A DNA stretch of 17,306 nt from Parabacteroides sp. (GTDB lineage: Bacteria; Bacteroidota; Bacteroidia; Bacteroidales; Tannerellaceae): assembly GCA_020026285.1 (NCBI GenBank), contig JAHHQS010000083.1:1-17306 (forward strand), written 5' to 3'. Of the stretch, positions 8,511-15,933 are shown in pieces; position 1 is the stretch's first letter, and the number at the start of each line of letters is the position of its first letter. Below the pieces are notes generated by a model, which was given only the letters and a program-made list of their open reading frames with translations, had not been told where the DNA came from and did no database searches. Made by a program: the position numbers and the translations under genes.

Positions 8511-10067
8511 ATGAAAAATAAATATATAATGTTATTAGGATTATCACTTCTAATGTCTTTTACTTCATGTTCTGATTTTCTTGATGAAAAGCCTCATAGT
8601 TTTATTGATCCTAATATGTACTTTAATACGTATGAAGAAGCAGATGCTGCTTTATTAGGAGTATATGATAAATTGCATGACCAACAGATAGGTGATTTTG
8701 GATGGCAATATAGAGGTGATGCAGGAGTAGATATTGGTATTTGTCGTAATATTATGCGCTATAACGTTTATCAATATTATGAAATGGAAGCCCTACCAAC
8801 ACAGATTATAGATTGTTGGAAAGTACACTTTAAGGCTATCGGAGACGCTAATATGGTAATAAATCGTACCGCTGAAATGAATCTGCCAGATAAACAAAAA
8901 AATCTCATTATTGGACAAGCACGCTTTCTTAGGGCTTTTTATTATCATCAGCTCACTTTAATGTGGGGAGATGTTCCATTATTTACCGAAGAAGTTACAG
9001 GTGAAAATCAAGATGAAATTGCAAGTCTGCCACGTACGCCTATTAAAGACGTATATGAACAAATGATTGAAGATTTGAGTTTCTCGGTAGAAAATTTACC
9101 TGAAAAATATGGTAAGACTGATGAAGGTCGTATTACAAAGTACACAGCTATGGGATTATTAGCAAGAATCTATCTTTTTAACAAGCAATATAAAGAAGCA
9201 TCTGTAACAGCACAAGAATTAATCAATTCTAGTGAACACAAATTACTAGATAATTTTGCAGATATTTTCAATCGTAATAATGCATGGAATAAAGAAATTC
9301 TATTTGCTGTTGCTTGTATGAAGGATGTAAGAGGCCAGTGGTTACATACAGTTTCCGAACCTTCAACAAAGTATGAAAGGAATATAACGAGTCATGATTT
9401 TTCTAAAAGTTTGATTGTTCTTCCTAATGGAGAAACTGCCAAAACAGCAAGAGAAGTCTGCTCTGGTTGGAGTATTTTTACTTTAGTACCAGAATATTAT
9501 CAATCTTTTGCAGAAGGAGATAAAAGACGTGACGCAACATTCTGGAGTTCTGTCAAAACTACTGACGGCAAAGAAATTCATTTTACTAATCAAAAGCACA
9601 AAGGAGACGGTACACAATACTTTAACTTAAAATGGGTATCTTTAGGTGATACGGAAGTAAATGGTGACAAAGACATCATTATGATGCGTCTTGCAGAAGT
9701 ATACCTGATTCTAGCAGAAGCTGAAAATGAAATAAATCATGGTCCTAATGATATAGCTTATAATGCTATTAATAAAATTAGAGAAAGAGCATTCGGAGAT
9801 AGCACGCATAATCTATCTAATTTATCATACGAGTCATTCCGTAAGGCTATTATAGATGAAAACAAATGGGAACTCGGCGGTGAAGGACTACGAGCATGGT
9901 ATCTTCGTCATTGGGGATTCAATGAATTAAAAAATGCAGTGGAATCTGTTAAAGCAAGTAACCCCAAAGCTGCAGCCAACCTGAAAGCTCATCATATGCT
10001 ATATAAAATACCAGATGAAGAGTTTGTCAAGAACCCTAACTTAGCACCTAATAACCCTGGATATTAA
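8511..10067 (+). CDS. susD: SusD/RagB-family glycan-binding lipoprotein
   Basis: Surface lipoprotein (518 residues) that forms the lid of the SusC channel and binds the incoming glycan. A lipoprotein signal ends at Cys20 (SFTSC/SDFLDE), with acidic residues just after the Cys as in surface-exported Bacteroides lipoproteins. Family hallmarks are the N-terminal DFLDEKP start, RFLRAFYYHQLTLMWGDVPL at 138-157, the TPR-like helices around YTAMGLLARIYLF (211-223) and IIMMRLAEVYLILAEAENE (389-407), INKIRERAF (420-428) and the C-terminal DENKWELGGEGLRAWYLRHW (449-468). It is complete. No separate surface glycan-binding protein gene follows, which is unusual for a PUL. Sugar specificity cannot be read from the sequence. 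Confidence 0.95.
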   Translation: MKNKYIMLLGLSLLMSFTSCSDFLDEKPHSFIDPNMYFNTYEEADAALLGVYDKLHDQQIGDFGWQYRGDAGVDIGICRNIMRYNVYQYYEMEALPTQIIDCWKVHFKAIGDANMVINRTAEMNLPDKQKNLIIGQARFLRAFYYHQLTLMWGDVPLFTEEVTGENQDEIASLPRTPIKDVYEQMIEDLSFSVENLPEKYGKTDEGRITKYTAMGLLARIYLFNKQYKEASVTAQELINSSEHKLLDNFADIFNRNNAWNKEILFAVACMKDVRGQWLHTVSEPSTKYERNITSHDFSKSLIVLPNGETAKTAREVCSGWSIFTLVPEYYQSFAEGDKRRDATFWSSVKTTDGKEIHFTNQKHKGDGTQYFNLKWVSLGDTEVNGDKDIIMMRLAEVYLILAEAENEINHGPNDIAYNAINKIRERAFGDSTHNLSNLSYESFRKAIIDENKWELGGEGLRAWYLRHWGFNELKNAVESVKASNPKAAANLKAHHMLYKIPDEEFVKNPNLAPNNPGY

Positions 10068-10080
10068 TTTATTATATATA

Positions 10081-10110
10081 ATAGATGGAAGGATAAATCC
10101 TTCCATCTAT
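10081..10110 (+). terminator. Strong hairpin after susD (terminator or attenuator)
   Basis: Arms of 13 bp, ATAGATGGAAGGA (10081-10093) and TCCTTCCATCTAT (10098-10110), pair perfectly around the loop TAAA. It begins 13 bases after the susD stop and ends 22 bases before the sulfatase start. No long U-run follows directly. Such a hairpin would make partial termination or 3'-end protection likely, keeping SusC/SusD more abundant than the enzymes downstream. Confidence 0.6.
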
Positions 10111-10132
10111 GTTCCTTATAAAAAAATAAAAT

Positions 10133-11548
10133 ATGAAAAAAATAACCTTATCTGCTATTGCACTACAAATAGCTTTTGGATTTACAGGGTTAACAGCCAA
10201 AAATCATCCTACAAATTTCATAGTGATATTGATGGATGATATGGGTTATGGTGATTTAAAAGTGAATGGAGCAATAGGATATAACACTCCTAATATAGAT
10301 TATCTTAGTTCCATTGGTATGACCTTTAAAAGATATTATTCACCTCAAGCTGTAAGTGGAGCTTCACGTGCAGGTTTGCTTACAGGATGTTATCCCAACC
10401 GTATTAGTTTATCTGGAGCGCCGTTTCCTAATGCAAATTATGGTATAAATGCTAACGAAATGACTATGGCAGAACTTTTACATCAAAAAGGATATAAATG
10501 TGCTATTTTTGGGAAATGGCACTTAGGAGATGCAAAAGAGTTTCTACCTCTACGCCATGGTTTTGATGAATTTTATGGTATACCTTATTCAAATGATATG
10601 TGGCCAAATCATCCAACCTATAAATTTCCAGACCTGCCTTTAATCTCGGGTGAAAAAACCATAGAATATAATCCTGATCAGACCAAATTTACCACCACCT
10701 TTACAGAAAAAGCTAAAGATTTCATACATAGAAATAGAAAGAATCCTTTCTTCTTGTATTTAGCCCATCCAATGCCACACGTTCCTTTATTTGTATCTGA
10801 TAAATTTAAGGGGAAAAGCAAACAAGGCCTTTACGGAGATGTTATGATGGAATTAGATTGGAGTCTTGGTGAGATATTAAAACAACTGGAAAAGGAAAAA
10901 CTTGACGAAAAGACGTTACTTATACTAATTTCAGATAATGGACCGTGGCTAAATTACGGAAATCATAGTGGAACAACTGGAGGATTACGTGAAGGGAAAG
11001 GAGCTAGTTTTGAAGGCGGACAACGTGTTCCTTGTATTATGTATTGGAAAAATCATATTCAACCTGGAACAATATGTAATAATTTAGTTTCTGGTATTGA
11101 TATTTTCCCTACAATGGCCGCAATCGCAAAAGCTGATTTACCCAAACATAAAATAGATGGAATAAATATATTACCACTACTAGAAGGGAAGTTTGATGAA
11201 AACCCTAGAAAATCATTTTTATATTATTATCGTGAAAACGACCTTGAAGCTGTAACAGATGGTAATTACAAATTAATATTTCCTCATAAATATAGAACTT
11301 ATGAGAATCATCTTCCTGGTAATGATGGTATGCCTGGCAAGGTAGATGAATTATTCCCTCTAAAAGAAAAGCAACTTTTTGATTTAAGGTTGGATCCTGG
11401 AGAACGTTATAATATTATAAAACAACACCCTGAAGTGGTAAAAAGATTAGAGGAAATAGCATCTGAGGCCCGAATAGACTTAGGTGATAATTTAACTAAG
11501 ACAAAAGGAAACGGAGTACGTCCTGCAGGTTTTTTGAAATCAAACTGA
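10133..11548 (+). CDS. Sulfatase 1, S1-type, serine formylglycine site
   Basis: Secreted arylsulfatase-like enzyme (471 residues) of the alkaline-phosphatase superfamily, probably removing a sulfate ester from the PUL glycan in the periplasm. A signal peptide occupies about residues 1-22 (GLTA/K). Calcium ligands are Asp35-Asp36 (MDDMGYGD) and Asp268-Asn269 (ISDNG). The modified residue is Ser75 in S75-G-A-S-R79, followed by AGLLTG. GKWHLG at 127-132 gives Lys128 and His130, His216 is in HPMPHVPLF, and the C-terminal GGLREGKGASFEGGQRVP carries Lys289. The active-site motif has Ala where the consensus C/S-x-P-x-R has Pro. As a Ser-type enzyme it needs an anaerobic radical-SAM maturase, not present here. 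The S1 subfamily and sulfate position are not determinable by eye. Confidence 0.9.
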   Translation: MKKITLSAIALQIAFGFTGLTAKNHPTNFIVILMDDMGYGDLKVNGAIGYNTPNIDYLSSIGMTFKRYYSPQAVSGASRAGLLTGCYPNRISLSGAPFPNANYGINANEMTMAELLHQKGYKCAIFGKWHLGDAKEFLPLRHGFDEFYGIPYSNDMWPNHPTYKFPDLPLISGEKTIEYNPDQTKFTTTFTEKAKDFIHRNRKNPFFLYLAHPMPHVPLFVSDKFKGKSKQGLYGDVMMELDWSLGEILKQLEKEKLDEKTLLILISDNGPWLNYGNHSGTTGGLREGKGASFEGGQRVPCIMYWKNHIQPGTICNNLVSGIDIFPTMAAIAKADLPKHKIDGINILPLLEGKFDENPRKSFLYYYRENDLEAVTDGNYKLIFPHKYRTYENHLPGNDGMPGKVDELFPLKEKQLFDLRLDPGERYNIIKQHPEVVKRLEEIASEARIDLGDNLTKTKGNGVRPAGFLKSN

Positions 11549-12151
11549 TGACTAGCATCCCATAAAATTTGGGACGATTAAAAAATTAAATAAACTAGAA
11601 ACATCAAGGTCAAAGAGTTTTTGTTTTTTGATATTTAGTTATGCCAAAGAGATTTTCAGGCAGGTTGTATCAGTTAATAATACTCCCTAAATTTGTACGA
11701 CTTCTTATGCAGTTCTTTCTCATTTTATATTATGTTGGATGATTGTCCAAAGGCAATATACATAGACAGCAAGACTTAGATACGTACAGTTTTTCTGTTG
11801 TATTCCTAATTTAAGTTCTTAAATGTTACTTAATAAGACTAAAAAGCAGTTCAACTTAATATCTATTTCTACAATGTTTTGCAAATTGGTGGCAAAGAAA
11901 GATGTAAGTTCTTGATATGAATATAGACTCTTCAAAAGGTCGTATTGAAATATTGTAAGCTAATCCTAAATGACAACGTTTTGAACTTAAATTTCAAATA
12001 TCATTATTAAATCTCGCTCACTTGTATAATTACAAAGAACCTAAGTCCAAGTTAATTCGCACAAATTTTCATCGTAACAAACTAAATTTCAACTATTTCA
12101 AAAAGTAAATTTGAATTTTGATGAAGCATCTATGAACTTAAATAAAAGAAT
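11549..12151 (+). other. 603-bp intergenic region inside the PUL
   Basis: Very AT-rich sequence between sulfatase 1 and the GH89 gene with no convincing gene. All three forward frames are broken by many stops. A weak stem (TCCCA/TGGGA, 11558-11574) follows the sulfatase stop. A 33-codon open frame at 11641-11742 begins MPKRFSG, faintly like the start of IS4-type transposases, but it ends early and nothing downstream confirms it. TAnnTTTG matches occur at 11688-11695 and 12106-12113. The gap splits the locus into two likely transcription units and may hold decayed coding DNA. Confidence 0.5.
12106..12113 (+). promoter_or_regulatory. Possible internal promoter for the GH89 unit
   Basis: TAAATTTG matches the Bacteroides -7 consensus TAnnTTTG 38 bases before the GH89 ATG. 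The -33 position lacks a clear TTTG. If active, GH89, sulfatase 2 and the propeller gene would be transcribed partly independently of the ECF-driven susCD unit. Confidence 0.38.
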
Positions 12152-14341
12152 ATGAAAAAATATATACTGATTTTATTCCTTTTATATGGAATGCAATGCT
12201 TTTGCAAAAACACAGATATTTATGAAGCCAAAGCATTACTTGAACGCATAGCTCCTCAGTTCAAGAATGATATTCTATTTGAAAAATCTGAATCTACAAA
12301 AGACTTTTTTGAATTATCCATGAATAATAAGAAATTAAAAATAAAGGGTAATTCAGCTAACTCTATGGCTGTAGGTTTAAATTACTATTTAAAGTATTTC
12401 TGCCATACTTCAGTATCATGGTATTTACATGACAAAATCAATTTACCACCTACCCTCCCAACATTAAATAAAACAATAAAAATAGAAGCAAGAATACAAA
12501 AACGTTTCTTTTTAAATTATTGTACTTTTGGTTATACTATGGTTTGGTGGAAATGGGCCGAATGGGAAAGATTTATAGATTGGATGGCATTAAATGGAAT
12601 CAATATGCCACTTGCAATAACAGGACAAGAAGCCGTCTGGTTAAACGTATGGAAACAAATAGGACTTGACGAAGCTACAATCAAAAATTATTTTACAGGC
12701 CCAGCACATTTGCCATGGCATCGAATGACAAATTTCGATAAATGGCAAGGCAATTTGCCCGATTCATGGCTTGATAATCAAAAACAATTACAAAACAGAA
12801 TTCTAAAACGCGAAAGGAGCCTTAACATGACCCCTGTCCTACCAGCTTTTGCAGGACATGTTCCACCTCAAATTAAAGAGGTGTATCCGAATGCAAAAAT
12901 TAATAAAATGAGTTCATGGGGAGGATTTCGTGATGAATATCGCAGCTATTTTCTAGATCCTTTGGATCCTCTATTTTCAAGAATACAGAAATTGTTTCTT
13001 GAAGAACAAACAAAATTATATGGTTCAGATCATATTTATGGTGCAGATCCATTCAACGAAATTGATTCACCTAGTTGGGAGCCCAAATACTTAGCTACAG
13101 TCTCTAAAGGCATCTATCAAACTATCAAAGATGTTGATCCTAAAGCTCAGTGGTTACAAATGACATGGCTATTTTATTTTGATAGAAAACATTGGACAAA
13201 CCCAAGAATTGATGCCTTCGTCAATGCAGTACCTCATAATAAAATGATCCTACTTGACTATTTTGCTGAAAATACTGAAATATGGAAGTATACTCAATCA
13301 TATTTCGGTCAAACTTACATCTGGTGTTATCTTGGAAATTTTGGTGGTAACACAATGATGACTGGAAATATGTATGAAACAGGACGAAGGATAGAGAATG
13401 TTATTAAAAACGGAGGAGATAACTTATGGGGTATTGGTTCAACTCTTGAATCTTTTGATGTTAATCCATTTATGTATGAATACGTGTTTGAAAAGGCATG
13501 GAATATGCACATATCTGATAAACAATGGATTGGCTGTTTAGCAGATAGAAGAATAGGATCAATCAATCTCTCTGCTCATCATATGTGGAAAGAATTAGTC
13601 GATAGTGTTTACACTGTTACAGCTCGATTAGGTCAAGGAGCATTGACAAATGCTAGACCTTCTCTTTATGGTCATGGAAATTGGACAACAAATCCAAAAA
13701 TAAATTATCAGAACAAGACTTTATTTAATATTTGGGAGAATATGTTGTCTTTAAAACAAATTGCAAAAGGAGATAGCTATTCCTTTGATATGGTCAATAT
13801 TGGAAGACAAGTGCTTAGTAATTATTTTATGACTTTAAGAGATGAATTTACAAAAGCATATAAAAACAAAGATGTTTTGAGTTTAACTAAATATGGAAAG
13901 GAAATGAATGAGTTGTTTGAAGATTTAGAATCTTTATTATCCACCACAACAACATTCTCATTAGGAAAATGGTTAAATGACGCAGCATCTTTTGGCATAA
14001 ATTCAATGGAACAAGCTTACTATACGAAAAATGCTCGTAATATTCTTACAACGTGGGGTGAGAAAGGACAAAGTCTTAATGATTATGCTAACCGTTCTTG
14101 GTCTGGCCTTACCAAATATTACTATCATAAAAGATGGTCAGCTTTTATTAAGAATGTAATAGAATGTGTTTGTACTAAAAAAGATTTTAACCAAGAATCT
14201 TTTAATAAAGAAATGGTTAATCTAGAACAAGATTTTGTTGATACAGAACTAATATTATCTGATAAAACAACAGGGGATCCAATTGAAATATCTTATAAAC
14301 TTATGTTAAAATACAAATCAAAAATCCAGGACATCAAATGA
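12152..14341 (+). CDS. GH89 alpha-N-acetylglucosaminidase (NAGLU family)
   Basis: Exo-hydrolase (729 residues) releasing terminal alpha-linked GlcNAc. The family includes human lysosomal NAGLU, acting on heparan sulfate, and a Clostridium perfringens enzyme acting on GlcNAc-alpha-1,4-Gal of gastric mucin. After a signal peptide (about 1-18) come the small N-terminal alpha/beta domain (about 20-110), the barrel starting RFFLNYCTFGYTMVWWKW (118-135) with NGINMPLAITGQEAVW (148-163), and the all-helical C-terminal domain. By alignment from memory, the acid/base is Glu303 in YGADPFNEIDSP and the nucleophile Glu433 in GIGSTLESFDVNPFMYEY. No carbohydrate-binding module is attached, unlike the clostridial enzyme. 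Its stop overlaps the next start as ATGA, implying translational coupling to sulfatase 2. A Cys at residue 16 lacks a proper lipobox, so secretion by signal peptidase I is more likely. Confidence 0.93.
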   Translation: MKKYILILFLLYGMQCFCKNTDIYEAKALLERIAPQFKNDILFEKSESTKDFFELSMNNKKLKIKGNSANSMAVGLNYYLKYFCHTSVSWYLHDKINLPPTLPTLNKTIKIEARIQKRFFLNYCTFGYTMVWWKWAEWERFIDWMALNGINMPLAITGQEAVWLNVWKQIGLDEATIKNYFTGPAHLPWHRMTNFDKWQGNLPDSWLDNQKQLQNRILKRERSLNMTPVLPAFAGHVPPQIKEVYPNAKINKMSSWGGFRDEYRSYFLDPLDPLFSRIQKLFLEEQTKLYGSDHIYGADPFNEIDSPSWEPKYLATVSKGIYQTIKDVDPKAQWLQMTWLFYFDRKHWTNPRIDAFVNAVPHNKMILLDYFAENTEIWKYTQSYFGQTYIWCYLGNFGGNTMMTGNMYETGRRIENVIKNGGDNLWGIGSTLESFDVNPFMYEYVFEKAWNMHISDKQWIGCLADRRIGSINLSAHHMWKELVDSVYTVTARLGQGALTNARPSLYGHGNWTTNPKINYQNKTLFNIWENMLSLKQIAKGDSYSFDMVNIGRQVLSNYFMTLRDEFTKAYKNKDVLSLTKYGKEMNELFEDLESLLSTTTTFSLGKWLNDAASFGINSMEQAYYTKNARNILTTWGEKGQSLNDYANRSWSGLTKYYYHKRWSAFIKNVIECVCTKKDFNQESFNKEMVNLEQDFVDTELILSDKTTGDPIEISYKLMLKYKSKIQDIK

Positions 14342-15843
14342 AAAAATATACTTTTTTATTTCCGTTTATATTATCTACAAATATAATATATGGAGCAACA
14401 GAAAAACCTAATATCATCATTTTTCTTGTTGACGATATGGGTCTAATGGATACGTCCGTTCCTTTTATTACAGATGGCAAAGGAAATGCACAGGTTTATC
14501 CTCTGAATAATTGGTATCATACGATTAATATGGAACGAATGGCTCAACAAGGAGTTCGTTTTTCGCATTTTTATGCTCAATCATTAAGTTCTCCATCTCG
14601 TGCCTCTCTCATTACAGGACAAACATCTGCACGCCATGGTGTTACTAATTGGATAAACGCAATCAATAACAACAAGGGGACTTATGGTCCAAACGACTGG
14701 TCGTGGAATGGAGTAGATCCCCAAGCTCCTCTTTTACCTAAAGTCCTAAAAGAAAATGGATATAAAACAATTCATATCGGGAAATCCCATCTCGGTCGTA
14801 TTGGTTCCCCATCAGATCAGCCTACAAAACTAGGATATGATGTACAAGTAGGATACGCTATTCTCGGGCCACATAGTTATCTTGCGAAGAAATCATTAGG
14901 TTATAATGTAGATAATGATTCATTCTATCCCTGTGGATTAGAAAAATATAAAGGTAAAGATTTATTCCTTACTGAAATTCTAACTATTGAAGCCAAAAAA
15001 CAGATAAAACAAGCACAACAAGAAAAGAAGCCTTTTTACTTGTATCTTTCTCACTATGCAGTACACGCACCTTTTTGTACAGATCAAAAATATGTAAAAC
15101 GATACGAGAATCAAGATAAAGCAGATAAAGCCATTTCATATGCTACAATGATTGAAGGAATGGACCGATCTCTCGGTGATATTTTCGATTATCTAAACGA
15201 AACAGGAATCGCTGAAAACACGTTAGTATTATTTATCGGTGACAATGGTTCCGATGCACCATTAGGCGAACCCAAAGGATATACTTCTTCTTCTCCACTG
15301 AGAGGTAAAAAGGGTACCGAATATGAAGGTGGTGTACGTGTCCCATTTATGGCTTGTTGGGGAAAAAGAAATCCACAAAATAAATTTCAAAAACAATTTC
15401 CAATTGGGGAAAATATAATTCAAGAACAAATGGGAACTATCATGGATATTTACCCAACTTTGTTATCACTTCTGCATATAGAAAAACCTAAAAATTATAA
15501 TCTTGACGGATATAGTTTAAAAACGCAATTGACAGGTAAAATAAATGAAGCCAGAAAAAATACATTCTTAATGCATTTTCCTCATGAGCACTGGGGAAAT
15601 TATTTTACCACATACTTAGAAGATAATTGGAAACTAATTTATTATTATAATCCAGAGATTCCCAATTATCCTTTTTGTGAATTATACGATTTAAGTAAAG
15701 ATCCATTTGAAGTTAACAATCTTGCAACAACTCATAGTATAAAGTTAAAAGAGATGGTAACAAAAATGGCTGCAGAACTTGAAACGATGCATGCTTGTTA
15801 TCCAGTTGATAATAATGGAAATAAACTAAAGCCTCATTTGTAA
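14338..15843 (+). CDS. Sulfatase 2, S1-type, serine formylglycine site
   Basis: Second secreted sulfatase (501 residues), only distantly like sulfatase 1, so it probably removes a different sulfate. A signal peptide ends near residue 20 (IIYGA/T). Calcium ligands are Asp32-Asp33 (LVDDMG) and Asp302-Asn303 (GDNGSDAPLG). The formylglycine site is S84-S-P-S-R88 followed by ASLITG, a canonical serine-type motif. GKSHLG at 148-153 keeps Lys149 and His151 but has Ser where Trp is usual, His243 lies in HYAVHAPF, and the C-terminal catalytic segment LRGKKGTEYEGGVRVPF starts at 321. The start overlaps the GH89 stop by 4 bp, so the two enzymes are likely made in matched amounts for successive steps on one glycan. 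The substrate is not assignable from sequence. Confidence 0.9.
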   Translation: MKKYTFLFPFILSTNIIYGATEKPNIIIFLVDDMGLMDTSVPFITDGKGNAQVYPLNNWYHTINMERMAQQGVRFSHFYAQSLSSPSRASLITGQTSARHGVTNWINAINNNKGTYGPNDWSWNGVDPQAPLLPKVLKENGYKTIHIGKSHLGRIGSPSDQPTKLGYDVQVGYAILGPHSYLAKKSLGYNVDNDSFYPCGLEKYKGKDLFLTEILTIEAKKQIKQAQQEKKPFYLYLSHYAVHAPFCTDQKYVKRYENQDKADKAISYATMIEGMDRSLGDIFDYLNETGIAENTLVLFIGDNGSDAPLGEPKGYTSSSPLRGKKGTEYEGGVRVPFMACWGKRNPQNKFQKQFPIGENIIQEQMGTIMDIYPTLLSLLHIEKPKNYNLDGYSLKTQLTGKINEARKNTFLMHFPHEHWGNYFTTYLEDNWKLIYYYNPEIPNYPFCELYDLSKDPFEVNNLATTHSIKLKEMVTKMAAELETMHACYPVDNNGNKLKPHL

Positions 15844-15933
15844 TTATATTCTTATAAGTTTCTATTTATACGAAATATATAGTCTACAACAAGAGATTAA
15901 GTTTCATAAACAAACTCATAAAAAATAATAATT

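Noticed and set aside
11641..11742. Transposase pseudogene call
   Set aside because: Only about seven residues at the start look suggestive and no terminal inverted repeats or target duplication were seen, so it is described only as part of the intergenic region.
13327..13566. Minus-strand 79-codon frame within the GH89 gene
   Set aside because: Covers the catalytic segment of GH89 in antisense and has no independent support.
10133..15843. Heparin/heparan lyase PUL
   Set aside because: GH89 plus sulfatases would allow it, but there is no polysaccharide lyase, GH88 or other unsaturated-uronyl hydrolase and no hybrid two-component sensor, which mark the known Bacteroides heparin locus.
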